From Lineus longissimus (lineage: Eukaryota; Nemertea; Pilidiophora; Heteronemertea; Lineidae): a stretch of DNA of 60,000 nt. Below the pieces are notes generated by a model, which did not search any database, was not told the origin of the DNA, and saw only the letters and a program-made list of their open reading frames with translations. How positions within the stretch are numbered: the stretch's first letter is position 1; every line of letters starts with the position of its first letter. Below are positions 11,768 to 22,205 of the stretch, one piece after another. The stretch is from NCBI RefSeq assembly GCF_910592395.1, contig NC_088320.1, forward strand, positions 12,338,501 through 12,398,500, read 5' to 3'. Position numbers and translations under genes: made by a program.

Positions 11768-12712
11768 AGAGTTGCAAGTTATAGCATTTACATGTGATGG
11801 CAATCCATCCATATACCGTAACTTGTATTTTAGTTTCATGTTAATTTACTTGTCGCTAATACTAGAGTTGCAAGTTATAGCATTTACATGTGATGGCAAT
11901 CCATCCATATACCGTAACTTGTATTTTAGTTTCATGTTAATTTACTTGTCGCTAATGCTAGAGTTGCAAGTTATAGCATTTACATGTGATGGCAATCCAT
12001 CCATATACCGTAACTTGTATTTTAGTTTCATGTTAATTTTCTTGTCGCTAATACTAGAGTTGCAAGTCATAGCATTTGACATGTGATGGCAATCCATCCA
12101 TATACCATAACTTGTATTTTAGTTTCATGTTAATTTTCTTGTCGCTAATGCTAGAGTTGCAAGTTATAGCATTTACATGTGATGGCAATCCATCCATATA
12201 CTGTAACTTGTATTTTATTTTCATGTTAATTTTCTTGTCGCTAATGCTAGAGTTGCAAGTTATAGCATTTGACATGTGATGGCAATCCATCCATATACCG
12301 TAACTTGTATTTTATTTTCATGTTAATTTTCTTGTCGCTAATGCTAGAGTTGCAAGTTATAGCATTTGACATGTGATGGCAATCCATCCATATACCGCAA
12401 CTTGTATTTTATTTTCATGTTAATTTTCTTGTCGCTAATGCTAGAGTTGCAAGTTATAGCATTTGACATGTGATGGCAATCCATCCATATACCATAACTT
12501 GTATTTTAGTTTCATGTTGATTTTCTTGTCGCTAATGCTAGAGTTGCAAGTTATAGCATTTGACATGTGATGGCAATCCATCCATATACCGCAACTTGTA
12601 TTTTATTTTCATGTTAATTTTCTTGTCGCTAATGCTAGAGTTGCAAGTTATAGCATTTGACATGTGATGGCAATCCATCCATATACCGTAACTTGTATTT
12701 TAGTTGCATTGG
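11768..12712. repeat. Minisatellite, about 10 copies of a 96-97 bp unit
   Basis: Units start with AGAGTTGCAAGT at 11768, 11864, 11960, 12056, 12153 and onward. The first units are 96 bp. Most later ones gain one base (TTTGACATG instead of TTTACATG) and are 97 bp. A further G/T variant (TTTTAGTTTC versus TTTTATTTTC) sorts the units into sub-types. Open frames here are by-products of the repeat. It lies directly downstream of the recombinase-like gene. Confidence 0.95.
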
Positions 12713-13289
12713 CAATCAATCCAAATCACTTGTTATTAGATTAGTCTTTTTGAGAAAGGTGATATGCTAGTGCTTCGAGGCATTCGATGTAAATAGTCAT
12801 TTGTAATTTGCATTTTTTTTCAAATACCCTCAGACTTGATTTATGGTGAACCAACTAATATGTTCAAAAAGATTCCGCTAAACTCAGAAAGTAAGGTTCA
12901 TCAAATGTATATTAAAGTTACTGGTAATGTTGAGGGGAAGGGGGGGGGGGCTGGGTGTTGTTTTGAAAGATATGCATAGATTTAAAGGTTTTCCTTGTGG
13001 TGTCTTTTTAGCAACTACCGTGATTGTTAACCCGGCAGGGCAATTGTTCTGTTTCTGGCAAGTGTAATCCTTTTTTTTTTCAACATATTTTCTTGTTGGG
13101 AAAGTGATGACCTCATAGAAATGCTGTGGTCCCCTTTGCCAGAAATGTATACAAATTGAATGTACTGGTAAATTCTGTCATTGCAATATGTGTACTTCGG
13201 ACATATTGTTTTGGTGGTTGATGTTGCAGGAATTTTTGGGTCAGCCGAGTGAAGGACAGCAAGTCAGCAATTTTGTTTATGAGGACATC

Positions 13290-13500
13290 AATACTGCGGT
13301 AGCAAAAATTGTGGGGGGGGGATTTTCAGGGTTCAATACCCATAATTCATCGTAATGGACAAATGGCACCCTATCTCTTAATGATACACACTCAAGGGCA
13401 AGTTGCCGACAATTTTGTGCAAATATTTCAGCCTATGTTACAGCTACAACAACCTGGGTTCAGGGTTACAAATTCATGGACCGGAACTTTCTGAATATCC
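13290..13500 (+). pseudogene. Partial internal duplicate of the BTB-like coding region (copy 1); same at about 15450-15658
   Basis: The segment near 13335-13400 encodes IPIIHRNGQMAPYLLMIHT, which closely resembles IPIIPNGQMAPYLKVMHT of the downstream ORF. The match is limited to this block and is surrounded by non-matching, stop-containing sequence. It looks like an older partial duplication of the same gene, already present when the 2.2-kb unit duplicated. Confidence 0.5.
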
Positions 13501-13802
13501 CATTGTATGCATTTAATGTCACAAGAGATTGCTCTTTTGATGAATACAGTGGATGATTGTACTTACCATCGATTTAATTATGTTATTTTGTGCAAAAAAA
13601 CTTGGATCAGTTTACTTTCATCTTCAGTAGCCCAATTAACAACTTGCAAAACAGGGCTCGTTGACTTGTCTGACTGATGTTATTCTTTACGTACCGTGAA
13701 TTGCACTTGTCATTGTGATCACAAGCATATTTCCTGGCTCTGGGGGCGGGAATGTGGGATCATTTAGAATTTTAAAGAGAAAAACAAAAAGGTTCCAGAC
13801 AA

Positions 13803-14440
13803 ATGGGAGATATGCTTGTGTTCAGCTTTGGTGACAATGGTGATGTTACCATTGAGCCCCCCATCATAGCTCACAAGATTTTAGTGACTACTGATAATGC
13901 AGTTCGAATGTTAACAAATAGAAAATGTTCTTATTTCAACTTCGAACAGTTTGATAAAAAGGCATTTCAGTGTCTAATATCATGCCTGAATGTAGGCGCA
14001 AAAGTTCCGCTTTATGATAATTTACTATATCTCACTGTAGAGATCATATGTTATCTTCAGTTAGAAGAGTCGATAGTTAGTGACTTGATACCTATAATTC
14101 CAAATGGACAAATGGCACCCTATCTCAAAGTGATGCATACTCTCCTTTGCGCTAACTATTGTGACACAGTCGAAAATATTTTCAGAAAGTGCAGGTTGCC
14201 TACTTTTTTGTGCAAATGTGTAAGTCCAAGTTACCGCAAATTTAAACAAAATTACAGAAACGCCTAAAGGCACCATGAATGGTTTGTCACCAAATGCCAG
14301 ATTCGGTGCAGGTGCAAAACATGCTCCCAATATCAATCGGAGAGATTGCGTCAGATGTTTAAAAACGACGAGAATGCGTATTCTAATCCGTATTATGGCC
14401 CTTTTGAAAGATCACCATTGCAAAATCTTCCAATCTAAAT
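13803..14440 (+). pseudogene. BTB/POZ-like ORF copy 1, truncated by a nonsense codon
   Basis: It is almost identical to the intact ORF at 15961-16596. Near 14265 the codon AAA (Lys) of copy 2 is TAA, which ends the product at 154 residues instead of 211. The lost part is the Cys/His-rich tail. The sequence beyond the stop is still alignable to the end of copy 2, so the lesion is young. One missense difference (Pro versus Leu) lies just upstream. Confidence 0.75.
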
Positions 14441-15021
14441 TCTATGTGCAAGACACTGTAAAACAAGTCCCAGTTATTTTTGGCAAATAACTTAGCAGAC
14501 ACTTCAAAAACAAGTGATTTTTTGATGGGCCCCAGTCTAAAAAATTAACTGCTCTCATGGTATGCATTTGACTCGAGGTTGAATTTTTGAATTTTTGAAT
14601 TTTTGTTGAGGAGACAATAATTTTGTATCGATTTGATAATGTTTTTTTGGTACAAAGGGGTGGGGTTAAAAATTTTCTTTCACGTCTTGAAATAGGTTGC
14701 CAGGCTACTCAAGATGCAGCAAGATGATATAATTAATCATATGCGTGCACTATATCACACGTTGTACTATTTTTTGTATGTTTTTATGTTTTTTCTTGAG
14801 ATATTTCTTATTCATTTTCAAAAGTAAATTACCCTGCAGTTTTACGAGCCTTGCCTTGAAAAGGAGTTGCCTAGTGAGCTAACCGAAATTATCCGTACAC
14901 GTGTCATGTTACTTTACAATACCTCATTGACTTCTTCTTCTTCGTGCTTACCCGGAGAGGAAATAATGACGCAAAAGAAACAGACAAAAGATTAGTTCAT
15001 TTTGAGATGCGCAAGGCCCGC

Positions 15022-17331
15022 AAAAAGATTCCGCTAAACTCAGAAAGTAAGGTTCATCAAATGTATATTAAAGTTACTGGTAATGTTGAGGGGAAGGGGG
15101 GGGGGGGCTGGGTGTTGTTTTGAAAGATATGCATAGATTTAAAGGTTTTCCTTGTGGTGTCTTTTTAGCAACTACCGTGATTGTTAACCCGGCAGGGCAA
15201 TTGTTCTGTTTCTGGCAAGTGTAATCCTTTTTTTTTTCAACATATCTTCTTGTTGGGAAAGTGATGACCTCATAGAAATGCTGTGGTCCCCTTTGCCAGA
15301 AATGTATACAAATTGAATGTACTGGTAAATTCTGTCATTGCAATATGTGTACTTCGGACATATTGTTTTGGTGGTTGATGTTGCAGGAATTTTTGGGTCA
15401 GCCGAGTGAAGGACAGCAAGTCAGCAATTTTGTTTATGAGGACATCAATACTGCGGTAGCAAAAATTGTGGGGGGGGGGATTTTCAGGGTTCAATACCCA
15501 TAATTCATCGTAATGGACAAATGGCACCCTATCTCTTAATGATACACACTCAAGGGCAAGTTGCCGACAATTTTGTGCAAATATTTCAGCCTATGTTACA
15601 GCGACAACAACCTGGGTTCAGGGTTACAAATTCATGGACCGGAACTTTCTGAATATCCCATTGTATGCATTTAATGTCACAAGAGATTGCTCTTTTGATG
15701 AATACAGTGGATGATTGTACTTACCATCGATTTAATTATGTTATTTTGTGCAAAAAAACTTGGATCAGTTTACTTTCATCTTCAGTAGCCCAATTAACAA
15801 CTTGCAAAACAGGGCTCGTTGACTTGTCTGACTGATGTTATTCTTTACGTACCGTGAATTGCACTTGTCATTGTGATCACAAGCATATTTCCTGGCTCTG
15901 GGGGCGGGAATGTGGGATCATTTAGAATTTTAAAGAGAAAAACAAAAAGGTTCCAGACAAATGGGAGATATGCTTGTGTTCAGCTTTGGTGACAATGGTG
16001 ATGTTACCATTGAGCCCCCCATCATAGCTCACAAGATTTTAGTGACTACTGATAATGCAGTTCGAATGTTAACAAATAGAAAATGTTCTTATTTCAACTT
16101 CGAACAGTTTGATAAAAAGGCATTTCAGTGTCTAATATCATGCCTGAATGTAGGCGCAAAAGTTCCGCTTTATGATAATTTACTATATCTCACTGTAGAG
16201 ATCATATGTTATCTTCAGTTAGAAGAGTCGATAGTTAGTGACTTGATACCTATAATTCCAAATGGACAAATGGCACCCTATCTCAAAGTGATGCATACTC
16301 TCCTTTGCGCTAACTATTGTGACACAGTCGAAAATATTTTCAGAAAGTGCAGGTTGCCTACTTTTTTGTGCAAATGTGTAAGTCTAAGTTACCGCAAATT
16401 TAAACAAAATTACAGAAACGCCAAAAGGCACCATGAATGGTTTGTCACCAAATGCCAGATTCGGTGCAGGTGCAAAACATGCTCCCAATATCAATCGGAG
16501 AGATTGCGTCAGATGTTTAAAAACGACGAGAATGCGTATTCTAATCCGTATTATGGCCCTTTTGAAAGATCACCATTGCAAAATCTTCCAATCTAAATTC
16601 TATGTGCAAGACACTGTAAAACAAGTCCCAGTTATTTTTGGCAAATAACTTAGCAGACACTTCAAAAACAAGTGATTTTTTGATGGGCCCCAGTCTAAAA
16701 AATTAACTGCTCTCATGGTATGCATTTGACTCGAGGTTGAATTTTTGAATTTTTGAATTTTTGTTGAGGAGACAATAATTTTGTATCGATTTGATAATGT
16801 TTTTTTGGTACAAAGGGGTGGGGTTAAAAATTTTCTTTCACGTCTTGAAATAGGTTGCCAGGCTACTCAAGATGCAGCAAGATGATATAATTAATCATAT
16901 GCGTGCACTATATCACACGTTGTACTATTTTTTGTATGTTTTCATGTTTTTTCTTGAGATATTTCTTATTCATTTTCAAAAGTAAATTACCCTGCAGTTT
17001 TACGAGCCTTGCCTTGAAAAGGAGTTGCCTAGTGAGCTAACCGAAATTATCCGTACACTTGTCATGTTACTTTACAATACCTCATTGACTTCTTCTTCTT
17101 CTGAGTTCGAAAATTCAGACACATGCAAAACAGTCACTCCGTTTTCAGTAACAAGGTCGGCTATCCACTACATTTTCAATGCGAACTGTGCCAATTTGAT
17201 TACGCTTATAATCACGGTCTTTATTAAGGTATCGGTTTGCCCAGGAAAACTACGTGCTTAGCCGGAGAGGAAATAATGACGCAAAAGAAACAGACAAAAG
17301 ATTAGTTCATTTTGAGATGCGCAAGGCCCGC
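15022..17331. repeat. Large direct tandem duplication, copy 2
   Basis: Second copy of the unit at 12866-15021, offset by 2156-2158 bp. It contains the intact BTB-like ORF. It also keeps the segment 17103-17257 that copy 1 lacks, so copy 2 is probably closer to the ancestral state. After 17331 the sequence becomes unique. Confidence 0.9.
15961..16596 (+). CDS. BTB/POZ-like domain protein, 211 residues, intact copy
   Basis: The ORF runs from ATG at 15961 to TAA at 16596. Residues about 12-100 fit a divergent BTB fold: DVTIEPPIIAHKIL at the start (matching the D-V...AHK pattern), FDKKAFQCLISCLNVGAKV in the middle and LLYLTVEIICYLQLEESIV at the helical end. BTB domains are protein-interaction modules, often cullin-3 or chromatin linked. 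The C-terminal third is Cys/His-rich (TKCQIRCRCKTCSQYQ) and has no family that I recognise. A TTCCAG just before the ATG could be a splice acceptor, so this may be one exon of a larger gene. Confidence 0.5.
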   Translation: MGDMLVFSFGDNGDVTIEPPIIAHKILVTTDNAVRMLTNRKCSYFNFEQFDKKAFQCLISCLNVGAKVPLYDNLLYLTVEIICYLQLEESIVSDLIPIIPNGQMAPYLKVMHTLLCANYCDTVENIFRKCRLPTFLCKCVSLSYRKFKQNYRNAKRHHEWFVTKCQIRCRCKTCSQYQSERLRQMFKNDENAYSNPYYGPFERSPLQNLPI

Positions 17332-18575
17332 ATTTTGTTACAAAGGTAAACCAATACCTCTACCCACGGTGATAATGCCTTTGCCAAAACCAACACGGAT
17401 TACAACAGATATTTTTAGTTTGTAAAATATTTGTAAATGTAATAAATGTAAAAATGTAATAAATGTAATAAATGTACCAATTTTTAATATTTTGTACGAC
17501 TCCATTATAAGACTTTTGGCCAGGCATGGCTTCACTTCCTACGCAATTTTTACATCAGTCTTAACTCAAACTGTCCGCTCATCACTCATTATGTAAAAGT
17601 TGCATTCGCGAAATCAGCAAAATGTCTAAATTACATGGTCCGTTATCATACTGCCTTTTGTCTTCGTAGGACAGAATTGGGAACCGATTGATTGGCGAAA
17701 ATGCCACAATCTTTGTTGGAAATGAATAAAAATTACCATAGTGAAATATACAATCGTTGTTTCTTGTTTTATGTTGCTTATTTGAAACGGGAATGTGTTG
17801 CACAGGAATTTGTAAGTGTCCCCCTAAAAACCTAGAGGTAACGTTGATGACTCTCGAGTATGTTTGTATGATTGTAAGATTGTAAGATTGTATGAAAGAA
17901 TTAAGTTATGAGGTAAAATATATCATGCATAGTAATCTCTAGGTTTTAAGGATTTTATAAAACCACTGAACTTGGATCACATTTAACTTGTCCCTAAATT
18001 TTTATTGTGACTTTGTCCTTAAAAAAGGACTGCTGGATGATTAGATATTAATATTAAACACGGAATCGATTTTTATGCAACACAGCAATGATAAGGATGA
18101 TGTTATTTAAGTGACTGTCAAGATGTCGATTATTTTGGATACATTGATGGAAATATAAAGGGGTCATGGAAGAGGACCTCGTAATGGAGCTTAAAATGGC
18201 GAGTCTCATTTTGGACAAAATCCATATTTATTGGCAAAAAGTCGATGCGCTGTTATGCCAGACCACAAGATTTTGCATTTGAAATAGCTAGTATATATAA
18301 CTTTATTTCAGTCCTAACTTGATAACAAATACATGTATGTAGGGCTAAAAGGTACCCTCAAACCTCCGAGTGAATAACTCGAAGCTAAAACATAGCTCAA
18401 GGGACTTTTTCTAATTTACTGGATACCCCTACTCGGCCAGTTGCCAGCTCCGTAAAGTTTTGAGAAAAAACAAACAACATATATATATGACTGCTAAGAA
18501 CACTTAAGCTGTGCAATACGAATAAGAAGTTTCAGTATTAACATATATCATGGGTTCGAATGTGTGGGGGGGGGA
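17332..18575. other. Intergenic, no gene seen
   Basis: AT-rich sequence with short simple repeats: AATGTAATA-type iterations at 17435-17475 and TTGTAAGA iterations at 17872-17893. Short open frames lack codon-like character or splice signals. Nothing here supports a gene. Confidence 0.5.
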
Positions 18576-18579
18576 GGCA

Positions 18580-18650
18580 GGGGCCTTCGAGATTCGAACT
18601 CATGACCTCAACAAATATTCAGTTCTTTCACCACCAGCACCAGCACAAGC
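18580..18650 (-). repeat. tRNA-like SINE head (remnant)
   Basis: On the minus strand a box-B-like GAGTTCGAATCTC lies about 35 bp after a box-A-like TGGTGGTGAAAG. No stable cloverleaf forms, so it is a tRNA-derived repeat rather than a tRNA gene. Confidence 0.4.
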
Positions 18651-19159
18651 CTGTTGAAAGTGATGGTATTCGTGGGGTCATGTGTGACTTTGGCGAGGAT
18701 ATGGGTACATAACTCGTACTAATTTTGAGCTTCAATCATCATTTCCATGTAACATCAAATCAATGCTTTACAAACTTCGGTCTGGATTGGGGTTTGGATG
18801 GGACAGAACACTATGTGCATCCATCCTCCTCTTGGCAAGGGACAGAAATAAGTCCAGTGCTATGACTGTATCAAAATAATTAAGAAAAACAACTCTTATA
18901 GTTATCATAATATTGTAATTGACCAACAGTCTACAAACGTCACCAGTAATAGGAATACAGTACACGTATAGAAAATGGACAGAGAGAAATCGATCAGATA
19001 AGCAATAAATGCAAAAATAACATGGGTGTAAATGTATGGAAAGAGATCAGTGAACACAGATTGAAATAATGCACTCCAGTGCATTCAAACTTCCATGCTT
19101 GGATCAAAATGCAAGAGTTCTTCTATATTTCATTTCAGTTTTTCAATACATAAGTATCA

Positions 19160-19440
19160 ACACTATCAACCAGGGGCCACTGAGCTCACCATACAGATAG
19201 TTGGTGGTTAGGAATTCATCCCGTTCAAGGAACATGCTACGTGTATAGTATATAGGTCAAATAAAAATGGGTATGACATGTGTTGTATCCTGGCTTGGAA
19301 TACCTACCATAAAAATATTATTAAAAGCAAGTCACCAATAAAGCGAGATAGTGCACTTTTTACCTTTTCGGTTATGGCCCCCTGTTAGCCAAGTTGAGCA
19401 TTGGACCGAAATTCGGTGTGCTTGTGCTTGATGTAAATGA
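19160..19440 (-). mobile_element. Helentron/HINE-like fragment B2 (3' end plus part of one unit)
   Basis: Its 3' terminal part (GGTGAGC followed by a GGCCCCTGG hairpin half, reading on the minus strand) lies near 19165-19195. One degraded central unit follows and ends near 19440, where homology stops abruptly. Confidence 0.6.
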
Positions 19441-19837
19441 AAACAAACTGCCTCATTGGTCAATGGTTTCAATCATTGGAAATATCCGAACCAAACCAAA
19501 CGATGGGTAAATAGCAGCATACATTGGTACAGCGACTTGTTACATCTTCCAGAAATGTCAGAATGTCTCGTATTCTGTGAATTATATTACAGTGACGTCA
19601 CCAAAGTTAAATTGCGGGAAATATGAGTGCTCCGGCTGGACGTGCGAGTTTCGAAAGAAAACTTGCCTTTTATTTGTTGTTTAGTATTTTATTTCTGAAG
19701 GTCCACTCTGTTCATTCGAAATTGGTCGAAAACTTTAAACTTTAAAACTTGAGTTTGAATATTCATAGCATTATGTGTGGCCTACATTAACTCGATCGTT
19801 AAAACACAAAAAATATTCACGCTTATTCTCATGCCAG

Positions 19838-20420
19838 TTTTTGTACACTCTCTGTTAAGTTGACTTCAATTTTATTGTTTTTTACTCTATTAAGTGGACA
19901 CGTAGGCTCGTCCACTTTATGTGGTCAAGCCTTAATGCCGTGATCAATGGGAATACAGCGTCCCCGAAAATGTCCCCATAACCGATGACTGATGCTACTA
20001 TAGTTTACACCAATGTTGTTCAATTTCTGTTAAGTTGGCTTGAATGTTTATTTCTTCTACTCTTTTTAGTGGACACAAAGACTGGTCCACTTTATACTGT
20101 CGATTGAGATGCAGCGTCCCCAAAAATGTCCCCATAACCAGTAATTGATGTCCCCTTTGCACCTATGCTGTTCACTCTCAGTTTAGTTCACTTCATTTTT
20201 TATCTTTACTCTATTAAGTGGACACGAAGGCTACGGTTGAGCTACAATGCCTCGATTGATGGAGATACAGCATCCCAAGATGTTCACTCTGTTTAGTTGA
20301 CTTCAATGTTGTTGTTTTTATATCAAGAGGACACGAAGGCTGGTCCACTACATACGGTGATTGATTGAGATGCAGCGTTCCCAAAAATGTTCCCATGTGA
20401 TAAATGTCCCCTTTGCACCA
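19838..20420. repeat. Irregular tandem repeat, four units
   Basis: Units begin CTGTTAAGTTGACTTCAAT or similar near 19851, 20027, 20178 and 20289. Each carries CTATTAAGTGGACACG and GGTCCACTTTAT, and the later part of most units has GTCCCCAAAAATGTCCCC. The same family occurs as a single unit around the piggyBac-like insertion at 34724 and its empty site near 54200. Confidence 0.7.
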
Positions 20421-20511
20421 ATGTTGTATTTACACTGTACATAATATAAAACACTTCGATGAGCGTAATCAAACTGAAAATGGCCATGGCCAAAGGTTCC
20501 TGCTCACTTAA

Positions 20512-21870
20512 GTGGGGGCCAGGGGCCATTTTGCTTACCGTCTAGATATTTGGTGGTTACGAATTTATCCTGGTTTATGCTACATCTATAGATTATAGGT
20601 TAAACCAAAGTTTGTATGATATGTGATGCATCGCTGCTTTGAGTACCTACCAAAAAAATATCATTGAAAACAAGTCACTAATTAGAGCGATATTGCACTT
20701 TTTACCTCTTTTCGTTTTGGCCTCCTGATGGCCATGTCGAGAAACAGATCAGATGGAAATCAGGTGTCCAATGTTACATGACGTAGGGAGTCATGTGTAC
20801 CAAATTTCAAATTCATAGCTTTAGTGGTTAAGAAATGCACCACAGTTACACTCAAACGGACAATTTACGCCATTTGACCTATGTGACCTTGAAAATTCAG
20901 TCAGTGTTGATGAGAATGGTGACATGATTGGTGACTATTCTCTCAAGGACCTTAACCCAACAACAGGAAAATTCGAGGTAGGTTTTCTCAAGTGGTCCTC
21001 ATCCTTCAAATTCTGTTGTTTACAGGCATTGGACGTTTTCAGTGCTAACAGTAATCGGCCAAAATCTTTTGCCCGTGGAAATCACGAAATTGGTTGTCAT
21101 TATGAAACTAACGTAACAGAGTAAAGCACACATTCTAGAATGTCTCAATTATTAACCATAACAGGTGGATTTTGTGTTCTGTAGATCTGGTGTGGAAGTA
21201 GAGAAATGTCTCGCTAAAAAATGAGTAGCCTATACTGTGTTTAGACAGATCATGGTGTATGGTTGTATATTAAGGCCATAAACGTCAAAGCAAAACCCAT
21301 AGGATATGTGATGTATCCTTGCTTGGAGAACCTACTATAAAACTATCATTGAAAACACGCGAGATATTGCACTTTTTACCTTTTTTAGTTTTGACTCCCT
21401 GGTGGCCAAGTTGAGAATCAGAACATACCGAAATTCAGTGTCAGAGGCTATATGACGGAGCAGTCATGTGTACCAAATTTTAAGTTCATAGCTTTATCAA
21501 TTAAGTAACATGCCATAGTTACACTCAAATGGCCAATTTACGCCATTTGGTCAAATCAAAAATCCATATGTTATGTGATGTATCCTTGCTAGGAGAACCT
21601 ACCATGGCATAAAGATTTTATCGAAAAGGAGTAACTCATCAGAGAGATATCACACTTTTTAGGTTTCCACTTCTGACCCAGATGGTGGCCAAGTCAAGAA
21701 TTTGATCGGACTGAAATTCATTTTCAGAGGTCACCTGACCTGGGGGTCCTGTGTACAAAGTTTCAAGTTCATAGCACTCGTGGTTAAAAAACAAGCCACT
21801 GTTGTTGAAGAAGGTTTCGAACGACGACGACGGACACCGCAGCGTTGTATAGACTCCCCTGCGGTGCGCC
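20512..21870 (-). mobile_element. Helentron/HINE-like copy B1 carrying captured DNA
   Basis: The 5' end (minus strand) is GGCGCACCGC at 21870, next to a run of A on the plus strand (T on the element strand), followed by a short GAC repeat. The 3' end (GGTAAGC, then a GGCC-CCTGGCC hairpin) lies near 20512-20535. Central units carry the usual AAACGTGCC and TGACCT motifs. One unit is interrupted at its TGACCTTGAAAA block by about 365 bp of unrelated DNA (20896-21262). That DNA contains an exon-like segment, and the unit resumes immediately afterwards. Confidence 0.65.
20901..20977 (+). pseudogene. Captured exon, receptor guanylate cyclase / ANF-receptor-like
   Basis: After TTCAG at 20896-20900 the frame reads SVDENGDMIGDYSLKDLNP-TTGKFE and is followed by the donor GTAGGT. 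The D-E-N-G-D...D-Y-x-L-x-D-L-N...T-G-F pattern resembles the late ligand-binding-domain segment of natriuretic-peptide/speract-type receptor guanylate cyclases and relatives. The segment is 77 nt, enters in phase 1 and leaves in phase 0. It lies opposite in strand to its host repeat. Family assignment is by eye. Confidence 0.5.
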
Positions 21871-22205
21871 AAAATCTTATGCTACTTAAAATTAAACTGC
21901 TTCGATATACATCATTCGAACCATATCACAAACTTGCACTTGATCAGAGGCCCATAAAGATTTATGATTAGAAAAAGGCCTAACCAGCCACCACATGCAA
22001 GGGCAAATATCTTAAATGCAATACAATTCCACAAGACCAAAAGGAGATAAATACAATGAGAGTCAAGTGAACAAATATATACAACAGGAACATACAGAAG
22101 GTCTACATTTCATAATTCATTGAACCCTGTGTAATCATTTATGATGAGGCTAGGAATGTAGATGTCAACCACAATGAATGGTACAACCAGTGTAACTACA
22201 ATATA
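21871..22205. other. Intergenic, no gene seen
   Basis: AT-rich unique-looking sequence between repeat copy B1 and the pogo/Tigger-like element. It ends with the TA target at 22204-22205. Confidence 0.5.

Larger units (their letters stand above)
12866..15021. repeat. Large direct tandem duplication, copy 1
   Basis: This unit runs from AAAAAGATTCCGC to GCGCAAGGCCCGC and is followed immediately by a second copy. I see under ten substitutions between copies, plus a segment of roughly 150 bp (about 17103-17257 in copy 2) missing from copy 1 near 14945. The junction CCGC|AAAAAG at 15021/15022 shows no microhomology beyond one or two bases. It is either a very recent duplication or an assembly duplication. 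Confidence 0.9.

Noticed and set aside
11772-12290. Open frames of 67-104 codons on both strands in the minisatellite
   Set aside because: The repeat unit happens to be open when its length is a multiple of three. The frames end where the unit changes to 97 bp.
11768-12712. CRISPR-like array
   Set aside because: Units are contiguous 96-97 bp repeats with no unique spacers, in an animal genome.
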